A stretch of 5,807 nt of DNA from Microcaldota archaeon (GCA_021829015.1 JAJZOJ010000028.1:1-5807), one strand, 5' to 3'; shown: positions 1 through 5,807, counted from the stretch's first letter. Notes: generated by a model not told the origin, from the letters alone. Numbers and translations: made by a program.

Positions 1-1258
1 CGGGAACGGCGATGCTGCCGTCAGGGTTCAGGTTCCCCTCGACTATGGCGACCATCATCCTCGTTGTGGGTATTAACGTCGAATTGAGCGTGTGCACGTA
101 ATTCCTCTCCCCCTTATCCTCGTACTTTATGTCAAGCCTTACGCTCTGCCAGTCGGTGCAGTTCGAGCATGACGCTATCTCCCTGTACGCCTTCTGGCCG
201 TACATGTATGCCTCGACGTCTACCTTCCTTGCGGCAACGGTGCCTATCCCGCCGGTGCAGAACTCCAGGAGGCGGTACGGAAGGCCCAGCTTCTTCGGTA
301 TCGATTCCGCATTCGCAAGCATCTCATTGAAATATTTCCCTGAATCCTCCGGCCTGCAGAATACGTACTGCTCCACCTTGTAGAAGTGGTGCACCCTGAA
401 TATCCCTTTCGTGTCCCTTCCCCTGGAGCCTGCCTCCCTCCTGAAGCACGGGCTTATCCCTACGTATCTCTTTGGCAGCTCGCCGGCCTTGAGCGTCTGC
501 CCCGCATGCAATGCCGCCATCGGGTGCTCCGATGTGCCTATGAGGAAAAGGTCCTCATCGGTGTGCTCGTAATCCTTCTTGCCTGCCGCTTCCCCGGGGT
601 CCGAAACCCTGTAAAGCACTTCCTCAAAGTCCCCTAAGGCGGTTGCACCCTTGTAGAACTCCTTCTTTAGCATGAGCGGGGGCGCAATCGGAGTATACCC
701 CTTCTTCAACATCTCGTCCAGCCCGAACCTTATGAGCGACTGCTCCAGCATCGCAAGGTCTCCCTTCATGTAATAGAACCTTGCCCCTGAGACAACGGCT
801 GCCTGCTCAAGGTCCAGCAGCCCTAACCTGCTGAGTATGTCTATGTGGTTGCCGCTGCGCCTCTTGCTGTCTATCCTCCCCTCCTTCCTGATCTCGACGT
901 TGTCTTCCTCGCTCTTCCCGAAAGGCACTGCCTTGTCAAGGACGTTTGGCATGTTCCACAAAAGGCTGTCAACCTCCGGGCCCTTCCTGCCTATGCTGGA
1001 CTCAAGCTCCGATATCTGGTCCTTGAGGAACGAGAGTGCCTTCACCTTGTCCTTTATCTCGTTGCCCTTCTTCTTGAGCTCCGCGACCTCCAGGCTTGCC
1101 GAATTCCTCTTCGCCTGCAGCTCCTGCAGCCTTGTCTTCTCCTCGCGCCACTCCTTGTCTAGCTCCAGCAGCCTGTCTATCGGGTAGTCGCTCTTCCGCC
1201 TTTCGAGGGATTCCCTTATCTCGCCTATGTGCTCCCTTACGTATTTTGTATTGATCAT
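1..1258 (-). CDS. serS: Seryl-tRNA synthetase (class II), C-terminus cut by window edge
   Basis: Cytosolic enzyme that charges tRNA-Ser (and tRNA-Sec, where present) with serine. I translated the reverse strand from ATG at 1258-1256 and read 419 codons without a stop; about 15-40 residues should lie beyond position 1. Residues 1-110 form the N-terminal tRNA-binding arm, a charged Lys/Glu-rich antiparallel coiled coil at about 28-95. The catalytic domain shows TSEHP (242-246), class II motif 2 as SPCFRREAGSRGRDTKG (269-285) followed by FRVHHFYKVEQ, the serine-site stretch SCSNCTDWQSVRL (363-375), and motif 3 as LNSTLIPTTRMMVAIVEGN (391-409) with its invariant Arg400. This is the common SerRS type, not the rare zinc-dependent methanogen type. 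The wording of motifs 2 and 3 resembles archaeal members (known-family judgement). The start is supported by conserved N-terminal MINTKYVREH, by GGGAG four bases upstream and by a TATA-like box 37 nt upstream. It is transcribed divergently from tRNA-Leu. Confidence 0.97.
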   Translation of the reverse strand, partial: MINTKYVREHIGEIRESLERRKSDYPIDRLLELDKEWREEKTRLQELQAKRNSASLEVAELKKKGNEIKDKVKALSFLKDQISELESSIGRKGPEVDSLLWNMPNVLDKAVPFGKSEEDNVEIRKEGRIDSKRRSGNHIDILSRLGLLDLEQAAVVSGARFYYMKGDLAMLEQSLIRFGLDEMLKKGYTPIAPPLMLKKEFYKGATALGDFEEVLYRVSDPGEAAGKKDYEHTDEDLFLIGTSEHPMAALHAGQTLKAGELPKRYVGISPCFRREAGSRGRDTKGIFRVHHFYKVEQYVFCRPEDSGKYFNEMLANAESIPKKLGLPYRLLEFCTGGIGTVAARKVDVEAYMYGQKAYREIASCSNCTDWQSVRLDIKYEDKGERNYVHTLNSTLIPTTRMMVAIVEGNLNPDGSIAVP

Positions 1259-1283
1259 CAGACTCCCTAAACCTTGGAATCTA

Positions 1284-1295
1284 AGTAATAAAAAG
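1284..1295 (-). promoter_or_regulatory. Candidate archaeal TATA box for serS (possibly shared with tRNA-Leu)
   Basis: On the minus strand this reads CTTTTTATTACT, beginning 37 nt upstream of the serS ATG. That spacing would put transcription start about 5-10 nt before the ATG, giving a near-leaderless mRNA. The centre of the A/T run (about 1290) is also 32 nt upstream of the mature 5' end of the tRNA on the other strand, so the same element could serve both directions. A second A/T patch at 1307-1315 is an alternative for serS with a longer leader. Based on composition and spacing only. Confidence 0.45.
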
Positions 1296-1321
1296 ATGCA
1301 CTAAGCAATTATACAGAATAT

Positions 1322-1407
1322 GCAGGGATAGCAAAGCATGGCCAAATGCGCAGGGCTTAGGACCCTGTCCCTTAGCGGGTTCGGGAGTTCAAATCTCCCT
1401 CCCTGCA
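1322..1407 (+). tRNA. tRNA-Leu, anticodon UAG
   Basis: The cloverleaf folds by eye. The acceptor stem GCAGGGA (1322-1328) pairs fully with TCCCTGC (1400-1406), with discriminator A at 1407. The D stem GCA/TGC encloses a loop with the conserved GG. The anticodon stem CAGGG (1351-1355) pairs with CCCTG (1363-1367) around the loop CTTAGGA, giving anticodon TAG at 1358-1360, which reads CUA and probably other CUN leucine codons. The variable region is long (1368-1382) with a short CCC/GGG stem, making it a type II tRNA. The T stem GGGAG/CTCCC (1383-1387/1395-1399) encloses TTCAAAT. The 3' CCA is not encoded (TAC follows A1407), so it must be added by CCA-adding enzyme. I see no intron. The anticodon, long variable arm and A73 exclude tRNA-Ser despite the neighbouring serS. 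Confidence 0.97.
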
Positions 1408-1410
1408 TAC

Positions 1411-1419
1411 ATATTATAA
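1411..1419 (+). promoter_or_regulatory. A/T-rich TATA-like patch just after tRNA-Leu
   Basis: ATATTATAA lies four bases after the end of the tRNA. With standard archaeal spacing it would start transcription near 1440 and could serve the Nudix gene with a leader of about 80 nt, or make a TTG start at 1456 possible. It may instead be only an A/T-rich spacer: the box at 1484-1492 is better placed for the preferred start. The rest of 1420-1480 holds a weak TTTT at 1431-1434 and nothing else I can name. Confidence 0.25.
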
Positions 1420-1483
1420 CGTGGAGCGGCTTTTCGATGAGGCAGAACTTGGGCGTTGAAAACTGACGGTTCCCATACGCTGC

Positions 1484-1492
1484 CTTTTAAGG
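1484..1492 (+). promoter_or_regulatory. Candidate TATA box for the Nudix gene
   Basis: CTTTTAAGG, extended rightwards as CTTTTAAGGATT, begins 38 nt upstream of the ATG at 1522. The predicted transcription start is about 1511-1515, giving a leader of roughly ten bases. Almost the same 12-mer (10 of 12 identical) lies 39 nt upstream of the CLC ATG, which supports a real promoter element and also the 1522 start. Evidence is spacing and similarity only. Confidence 0.45.
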
Positions 1493-1512
1493 ATTGCCTG
1501 AAAAGCATGCAT

Positions 1513-1516
1513 GAGG
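1513..1516 (+). promoter_or_regulatory. Short Shine-Dalgarno-like GAGG deciding the Nudix start
   Basis: GAGG lies five bases before ATG 1522 (eight before ATG 1525), in the sequence TGAGGCGAGCATG. Neither the in-frame ATG at 1507 nor the TTG at 1456 has a comparable purine motif upstream, so this favours 1522. It is only four bases long, and on a near-leaderless transcript it would sit at the very 5' end. Confidence 0.35.
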
Positions 1517-1521
1517 CGAGC

Positions 1522-2037
1522 ATGATGGGAAGGATCGTCCACAGGAACAAGCTATTCAATGTGGTGGAATCGCAGCTCAATGTCCGCGGTAGGAAGGCGA
1601 AGATGTACTGGGTCTCCAAGCCAGATACCGTTGCGGTGCTCCCAATAAACAAAGACGGCAGCATAATCCTTGAGCGGCAGTTCCGCCCCGCAGTCGGGAA
1701 ACGCATATATGAATTGCCTGCCGGCCACATAGACAAGGGAGAGAGGCCGCTGCATGCGGCCCGCAGGGAGCTTGAGGAGGAGACAGGCCTGCGCGCATCA
1801 AGGCTGCAGCTGCTCACTACGATATATCCGTCTCCGGGGGTGATGGACGGCAAGGAGTACATCTACATTGCGGATGGCCTTGAAAAGGGCAGTACCAACC
1901 TGGATCCGGACGAGCTAATAGATGTCGAGAGGGTGAGCATGGGCAGGGCGCTCGGCATGGTCAAGTCGGGGAAGATAATGGACGCGAAATCGGTTGCGGC
2001 GATACTGTTTTATTGCATGGCAGAACCAAGGAAATGA
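1522..2037 (+). CDS. Nudix hydrolase, ADP-ribose pyrophosphatase type
   Basis: Predicted soluble hydrolase of 171 aa that splits a nucleoside diphosphate linked to another group, most likely ADP-ribose to AMP plus ribose-5-phosphate. The Nudix box is complete at residues 68-90: Gly68, five residues, Glu74, seven residues, then RELEEETGL (82-90) with the metal-binding Glu cluster. Pro105 in YPSPG lies 15 residues after the box; a proline about there is the known hallmark of the ADP-ribose pyrophosphatase subfamily. VAVLPI (37-42) and ERQFRP (51-56) before the box are also typical. I chose ATG 1522 because family members begin just ahead of the GRIVHRNKLF-like strand, because GAGG precedes it, and because a promoter-like box fits. 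The frame is open back to 1441, so TTG 1456 (193 aa) or ATG 1507 (176 aa) remain possible. The permease start is 12 bp downstream, suggesting one transcript. The exact substrate is not provable from sequence. Confidence 0.93.
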   Translation: MMGRIVHRNKLFNVVESQLNVRGRKAKMYWVSKPDTVAVLPINKDGSIILERQFRPAVGKRIYELPAGHIDKGERPLHAARRELEEETGLRASRLQLLTTIYPSPGVMDGKEYIYIADGLEKGSTNLDPDELIDVERVSMGRALGMVKSGKIMDAKSVAAILFYCMAEPRK

Positions 2038-2041
2038 CGCA

Positions 2042-2046
2042 GTGAT
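2042..2046 (+). promoter_or_regulatory. Partial Shine-Dalgarno motif for the TTG-initiated permease
   Basis: GTGAT matches the 3' part of the archaeal consensus GGAGGTGAT and lies three bases before TTG 2050, inside the 12-bp gap after the Nudix stop. It is short and close to the start. Together with the open frame that begins only at 2038, it makes TTG 2050 the only start that keeps the conserved first helix intact. Confidence 0.3.
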
Positions 2047-2049
2047 TTA

Positions 2050-3381
2050 TTGGCTGGACCAAGACTGAAGCGCACGCTGGGCCTCTTCGATTCGGTGATG
2101 ATAAACCTCGGAGCTATAATAGGCGCCGGGATATTCGTCGTCATAGGCATAGCTGTTGACAGGGCCGGCCCGTCAATAATAGTGTCCCTGCTCCTAGGCG
2201 CAGCCATAGCGGTCCTCACCGGGCTGAGCTTCTCTGAAATAGCCCTGCACGTGACAAAGGAGGGCGGGGTATACGAATTCGCCAAGGAGACGATAGGCAG
2301 CTTTCCTGGCTTCATGAGCGGCTGGACATGGAACATAGGCAACATAATACTCGTGTCAGCCGTGCTGATAAGCATGGGAAGCTACATAAACGCGCTGTTC
2401 GGCACGCACATAGCTGTTTACTACTTCGCAATCCCTGGCCTGGCGCTCTTCACGGCCATAAACATGCTCGGAATGAGGAACTCCGCAAAGACCATAAGAT
2501 GGCTTGTGTTCGTTAACATTGCCGCGCTGCTCATATTCGTTGCTGCTGGAAGCTTTTTCTTCAAGGCAGGCAACTTCTCTGCGTTCATGCCCAACGGCAT
2601 ATCCGGTACCCTTGCAGGTACGGCCATCATATTCTTCGCATTCACCGGCTTCTCAAGGATAGCAACAGTAGCAGGAGAGGTCAAGGACCCCAAGAGGAAC
2701 GTATCAAGGGCCATACTGATATCCATTGTGGCATCCACCATCCTTTATCTTGCCGTTGCCGCAGTCGCCGTTGGCATGCTCAACTACGTAAGCCTCGGCC
2801 ATTCCGCCTCGCCCCTATCCTCGGCGATATCAATAATAGGCAGCCCCGCCCTTGACATAGCCATCGCCCTGGGCGGCGTCGCGGCCACTGCCGGTGTCGC
2901 CTTCACCGGAATACTCGGGGTGTCAAGGGTGTACTTCGCCATGGGCAGGGACAACAAGCTGCCGCGCACTTTCGGCAGGCTGAACAGGTTCGCCACGCCG
3001 GGCAATGCCATACTCCTCACCTCTCTCATGACTGCCATGTTCATCCTGTTCGTGAACTTCGGGCTTATAGTAAGGCTCGCGGATGCGGGGGTTCTGGTCG
3101 CATACGGGATAATAAACATCGCGGCATTCAGGATGTCCACAAAGAAAAAGGGGAGTGACTTCATAAGGAGCAGGTACTTCCCTGTAATACCAGTGCTAGG
3201 CCTTATCTCTGTTGCCACGCTTGTAGCATATCTCGGATATGAAACGATCCTAATAACCGCGCTGATACTCGTTGCTGGTGCGGCATTCTATACATTATGG
3301 AACCGCGGCCGTCACGGAAAGGTCCCGCGCATAAGCGCCGTCAGGACCTTCGGGCCCAGCAGGCACAGCACCGCTCAGTAA
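2050..3381 (+). CDS. APC-superfamily amino-acid permease
   Basis: Integral membrane transporter of 443 aa with about twelve hydrophobic helices (near 15-35, 41-61, 90-111, 121-139, 150-171, 187-206, 221-243, 267-290, 320-338, 341-360, 377-394, 398-416). Family motifs are in order: LGLFDSVMINLGAIIGAGIF (10-29), the broken substrate-binding helix 1; GGVYEFAKETIGSFPGFMSGW (72-92, quoted in parts: GGVYEF and PGFMSGW); FAFTGF (196-201), helix 6, then GEVKDPKRNVSRAI (209-222); SRVYFAMGRDNKLP (292-305). These place it in the LeuT-fold APC amino-acid transporters; the substrate and whether it is a symporter or exchanger cannot be read. Helix 6 has Thr199 where many relatives carry an acidic residue followed by Glu. 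The start is TTG 2050: the frame is closed at 2035, and a later ATG would remove half of helix 1. A basic tail (419-443) probably faces the cytoplasm. It lies 12 bp after the Nudix gene and 41 bp before the CLC gene. Confidence 0.94.
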   Translation: MAGPRLKRTLGLFDSVMINLGAIIGAGIFVVIGIAVDRAGPSIIVSLLLGAAIAVLTGLSFSEIALHVTKEGGVYEFAKETIGSFPGFMSGWTWNIGNIILVSAVLISMGSYINALFGTHIAVYYFAIPGLALFTAINMLGMRNSAKTIRWLVFVNIAALLIFVAAGSFFFKAGNFSAFMPNGISGTLAGTAIIFFAFTGFSRIATVAGEVKDPKRNVSRAILISIVASTILYLAVAAVAVGMLNYVSLGHSASPLSSAISIIGSPALDIAIALGGVAATAGVAFTGILGVSRVYFAMGRDNKLPRTFGRLNRFATPGNAILLTSLMTAMFILFVNFGLIVRLADAGVLVAYGIINIAAFRMSTKKKGSDFIRSRYFPVIPVLGLISVATLVAYLGYETILITALILVAGAAFYTLWNRGRHGKVPRISAVRTFGPSRHSTAQ

Positions 3382-3383
3382 TT

Positions 3384-3392
3384 CTTAAAAGG
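3384..3392 (+). promoter_or_regulatory. Candidate TATA box for the CLC gene
   Basis: CTTAAAAGG, extended as CTTAAAAGGATT, starts two bases after the permease stop and 39 nt before the CLC ATG. The predicted transcription start is near 3410-3415, giving a short leader. Little Shine-Dalgarno signal precedes the ATG, as expected for leaderless or short-leader archaeal mRNAs. It resembles the Nudix-gene box in both sequence and spacing. If real, the CLC gene can be transcribed apart from the permease. Confidence 0.45.
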
Positions 3393-3422
3393 ATTAGTTG
3401 TACAGAGAGTACTAGACCGATC

Positions 3423-5165
3423 ATGTCATTGAAAGATCTGAACTACGTACAAAAATGGTTCATTATAGGCGCGCTGATAGGCGTAATCGCGGGATTCGCA
3501 GCGCTGCTGATATTCTATTCGATAAGGTTTGTCGAGACGCTATTCCTATCAAGCTTCGTGGGCTTCACGCCTCCGGTGCCGCTGGGGGAGACTGGCGGAA
3601 CCCTTGCATACGTCTTCGCAGCGCAGCATTATTTCCTGCTGCCTGTGAGCATATTCGTCGGCGCATTGATATCCGGCTACCTGGTGTACAAGTTCGCCCC
3701 GGAGACCGAGGGCCACGGGACCGACGCTGTCATAAGGTCGTTCCACAACAAGGAGGGCGCGAGCAGGGCTAGGGTCCCGCTCGTCAAGCTCGTCACCGCC
3801 GCGCTCACTATCGGAAGCGGCGGCTCAGGCGGCAGGGAAGGGCCAACGGCGCAGATAACTGCCGGCCTGGGCCACATACTCGCAAAGCACCTCAACATAA
3901 CGAAGAGCGACAGGCGCACGATAACCGCTGTAGCCATGGGTGCGGGAATAGGGACAATATTCAAGGCGCCCTTCGGCGGCGCGCTTCTTGCCGCTGAAAT
4001 ACTCTACAGGCACGACATGGAGGTCGATGCGATATTCCCCGGGATAGTCGCAAGCATAATAGGCTTCACGATATTCGGCGCCTTCACGGGCTACACCCCG
4101 ATGTTCGGGGTAACAAGCGGCATACTCGGGTTCATGTTCAATCCATTCATACTGCCTTTGCTTCTGGTCCTTGGTGTGCTCACGGGGCTGTTCGCCAGGC
4201 TGTATGTCGGGGTATTCTACTACGTGCAGTACCTGTTCAGGAAGCTGCGCACCAGCAACTACATAAAGCCGGCGATAGGCGCCCTGGGCACAGCAGCGGT
4301 AGTGCTGATATTCCCGGAAGTGGCAGGCGTGGGGTACGGATGGACGCAGCTGATGATATCCGGAAGCTACAAGACGTTCATAAACACCTTCGGCATGCCG
4401 CTGGCCCTATTCTTCCTCGTCCTGGCCATAGCCAAGATCGTTGCGACCTCGACGAGCATAGCCTCCGGGGGAAGCGGAGGTGTATTCTCCCCTGGCATAT
4501 TCACCGGCGCCTCTGTAGGGATATTCACCGGGCTGATATTCAACCACATGTTCCCGGCGATAGTCCCGCTGCCGCTGGTCGGGGTCTTCGCGATAATAGG
4601 GATGCTCTCCTTCTTCGGCGCCGCTGGCAAGGTGCCAATTGCCGTAACCGTCATGGTCCTGGAGATGACAGGAAGCCTCGCGATGCTTCCTGCTGCGATG
4701 TTCAGCATAGCGCTTGCGCTCATTGTCTCGGGCAATGGCTCGATATACAACTCCCAGGTTAATACGAGAAGGGACTCCCCCGCGCACATAGAGGAATATT
4801 ATAGCCCTCTCATGAAAAAGGTCAAGGTATCGAGCGTGATGAACCGGAACATGCACATCTCCCCCAACGAGTCCCTTGGGTTCGCTGAGCGCTTCATGAA
4901 GAGGAACGCGCTCATGTCCGCTCCTGTCGTCGATGGAAATAGGTTCCTCGGGGCTATATACATGGAGGACGCGGTGCACGTCAAGGACTCCAATCTGCCA
5001 GTGAAGAGGTTCATGAAGCACGTCGCGCACGTGAACATCGGCACAACGGCCGAGAGCGCATGGCATGCGATGATAAAGAACGGCGCAGGATGGTGCGCGG
5101 TGCTTGACAGCGGCAGGTACGTGGGCGCCGTCGAGATGAGGAAGATATTCAGGAAGTACCGCTAG
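3423..5165 (+). CDS. CLC chloride channel/transporter with C-terminal CBS domain pair
   Basis: Membrane anion channel or exchanger, 580 aa. Residues 10-445 form the CLC core; its two halves carry related loops, GSGGSGGREGP (131-141) and ASGGSGGVFSP (347-357), matching the known inverted repeat. Compared with E. coli ClcA, the gating Glu148 is kept as Glu139 in GREGP, the GxFxP motif as GVFSP (353-357), and central Tyr445 as Tyr442. The first filter motif is GHGTD (97-101) instead of GSGIP, so Ser107 becomes His98. In FKAPFGGALLAAEILYR (180-196) the proton Glu203 position is Ile193. After SQVNTRRDSP (444-453) come two CBS domains, about 466-520 and 525-578, cytosolic modules that often bind adenine nucleotides. 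The frame stays open to an ATG at 3297 inside the permease gene, but that 42-residue extension is basic and low in hydrophobics, so I choose ATG 3423 just before helix B. Transport mode is inferred. Confidence 0.96.
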   Translation: MSLKDLNYVQKWFIIGALIGVIAGFAALLIFYSIRFVETLFLSSFVGFTPPVPLGETGGTLAYVFAAQHYFLLPVSIFVGALISGYLVYKFAPETEGHGTDAVIRSFHNKEGASRARVPLVKLVTAALTIGSGGSGGREGPTAQITAGLGHILAKHLNITKSDRRTITAVAMGAGIGTIFKAPFGGALLAAEILYRHDMEVDAIFPGIVASIIGFTIFGAFTGYTPMFGVTSGILGFMFNPFILPLLLVLGVLTGLFARLYVGVFYYVQYLFRKLRTSNYIKPAIGALGTAAVVLIFPEVAGVGYGWTQLMISGSYKTFINTFGMPLALFFLVLAIAKIVATSTSIASGGSGGVFSPGIFTGASVGIFTGLIFNHMFPAIVPLPLVGVFAIIGMLSFFGAAGKVPIAVTVMVLEMTGSLAMLPAAMFSIALALIVSGNGSIYNSQVNTRRDSPAHIEEYYSPLMKKVKVSSVMNRNMHISPNESLGFAERFMKRNALMSAPVVDGNRFLGAIYMEDAVHVKDSNLPVKRFMKHVAHVNIGTTAESAWHAMIKNGAGWCAVLDSGRYVGAVEMRKIFRKYR

Positions 5166-5167
5166 CC

Positions 5168-5807
5168 TCAGAGCGACCTGTTTATCAGGAATTCCGCAAG
5201 CTCCTTCAGCTTCCTCTTCGCATCGGATTCCTTCAATATGCCGTCTATCCCCCTCCACGCCTCCCTGACGATCCTTGTTTCGAGCTCCTTGACGTATTCC
5301 TCAGACTTGTACTTGAATATTATCGATATCGCCTCGTCTATGAGCTTCCTATCAGTCGTGTGCATCTTCAGTATGCCTGTAAGCCTCATTTTGTCATTCT
5401 CGTTGGCGTTGGCTAGCGCATGTACCACCATGAGGGTTATCTTCCCCTCGGTTATGTCCTCGCCGCTCCCTCCCTTGCTTGCGGCAACGCCGCTGTCCGT
5501 TATGTTAAGCAGGTCGTCCTGCAGCTGGAATGCGACCCCTATCGATGCACCGAAGGCGCCAAGCTTGTTGACGGTGTCATCGTCCGCGCCCCCGAGTATG
5601 CCCCCGAGCTTTGCGGACATGTTCGCCAGCACCCCGGTTTTCGAATATGCCATCTGCATGTATTCGCTCTCGGTAACCTTGAGCGGGTCCACAAGCGACT
5701 TGTGCCACGCTATGTCAGTAGCCTGGCCAAGCGTGACGCGGAGCATCTCCCTTTCATACACGTCAATGAGCCGCGCCTTGGTCTCCTTGGTGAGCTTCTG
5801 GCTGTCC
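5168..5807 (-). CDS. Trans-isoprenyl diphosphate synthase (GGPP/FPP synthase family), N-terminus outside window
   Basis: The C-terminal 212 residues of an all-helical prenyltransferase that condenses isopentenyl diphosphate onto an allylic diphosphate; in archaea the product is usually geranylgeranyl (or farnesylgeranyl) diphosphate for ether lipids. The frame is open to the window edge, so GTG 5761 is not the start; roughly 100-120 residues, including the first Asp-rich motif and chain-length region, are missing. Visible signatures, numbered from the edge: GQATDIAW (27-34), YSKTGVLANMSAKLGG (54-69, the KTg.L motif), FQLQDDLLN (93-101, second Asp-rich motif) and GEDITEGKITLM (115-126). The second motif is DDLLN rather than the classic DDxxD: the third acid is Asn101, as also occurs in some eukaryotic and archaeal GGPP synthases. 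The last 60 residues are charged helices ending at TGA (5170-5168). The gene converges on the CLC gene. Product chain length cannot be assigned from this fragment. Confidence 0.94.
   Translation of the reverse strand, partial: DSQKLTKETKARLIDVYEREMLRVTLGQATDIAWHKSLVDPLKVTESEYMQMAYSKTGVLANMSAKLGGILGGADDDTVNKLGAFGASIGVAFQLQDDLLNITDSGVAASKGGSGEDITEGKITLMVVHALANANENDKMRLTGILKMHTTDRKLIDEAISIIFKYKSEEYVKELETRIVREAWRGIDGILKESDAKRKLKELAEFLINRSL

Noticed and set aside
129..1187. Several plus-strand open frames opposite serS.
   Set aside because: They are shadows: the minus strand gives one unbroken 419-codon SerRS with all class II motifs.
1437..1466. Nine-codon ORF (MRQNLGVEN) upstream of the Nudix gene as a possible leader peptide.
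   Set aside because: It has no ribosome-binding site, no run of regulatory codons and no attenuator-like hairpins; such a short ORF is expected by chance.
1389..1862. Minus-strand open frame (157 codons) opposite the tRNA 3' end and the Nudix gene.
   Set aside because: It overlaps the tRNA and runs antisense to a complete Nudix box; its own translation shows no domain.
3297..3422. A 42-codon N-terminal extension of the CLC frame from ATG 3297, overlapping the permease gene by 85 bp.
   Set aside because: The extension is Arg/Gln-rich and overlaps the permease tail in another frame, while ATG 3423 lies right before the first CLC helix and 39 nt after a promoter-like box.
3813..4499. Repeated GGSGG-coding segments in the CLC gene, looking like a DNA repeat.
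   Set aside because: They are the two pseudo-symmetric selectivity-filter loops of the CLC fold, not a mobile or tandem repeat.
4407..5258. Long minus-strand open frame (283 codons) antisense to the CLC gene and crossing into the prenyl synthase 3' end.
   Set aside because: It is an antisense shadow of codon-biased coding DNA: rich in Arg, Glu, His and Tyr, with no recognisable motif, and it lies opposite a CLC gene with clear family motifs.

Overview
The window reads as a stretch of archaeal chromosome carrying five protein genes and one tRNA gene. Archaeal origin is inferred from several points: Arg is mostly AGG and Ile mostly ATA; the tRNA-Leu does not encode its CCA end; short A/T boxes sit 37-39 nt upstream of three starts, as archaeal TATA boxes do with very short leaders; one gene uses a TTG start; and the SerRS active-site motifs are of archaeal flavour. 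Tight packing and moderately high G+C fit a small-genome archaeon (Micrarchaeota-like DPANN) or a Thermoplasmata relative. The lineage is a guess; the domain is much firmer.

Layout. Positions 1-1258 (minus) hold serS, encoding seryl-tRNA synthetase, cut off at its C-terminus by the window edge. A 63-bp divergent spacer separates it from tRNA-Leu(UAG) at 1322-1407 (plus). Three co-directional plus-strand genes follow: a Nudix hydrolase of ADP-ribose pyrophosphatase type (1522-2037), an APC-superfamily amino-acid permease (2050-3381, TTG start, 12 bp after the Nudix stop), and a CLC chloride channel/transporter with a C-terminal CBS pair (3423-5165). The CLC gene converges, with only 2 bp between stop codons, on a minus-strand trans-isoprenyl diphosphate synthase (5168-5807, N-terminus outside the window), which presumably makes the prenyl chains of archaeal membrane lipids.

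How the genes may work together. SerRS and tRNA-Leu are translation housekeeping. The most suggestive functional link is the adjacency of an APC amino-acid transporter and a CLC protein, the same two transporter families that cooperate in E. coli amino-acid-dependent acid resistance; no decarboxylase is present, so this is only a hypothesis. The CLC keeps the external gating Glu and central Tyr but has Ile at the internal proton-Glu position and His at the filter Ser position, which points to channel-like or uncoupled transport. The Nudix gene probably shares a transcript with the permease; the CLC gene has its own promoter-like box.

I see no CRISPR array, insertion sequence, phage gene, toxin-antitoxin pair or clearly new multi-gene system. 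The window looks like core genome; the interesting points are residue-level deviations and compact gene-junction architecture.
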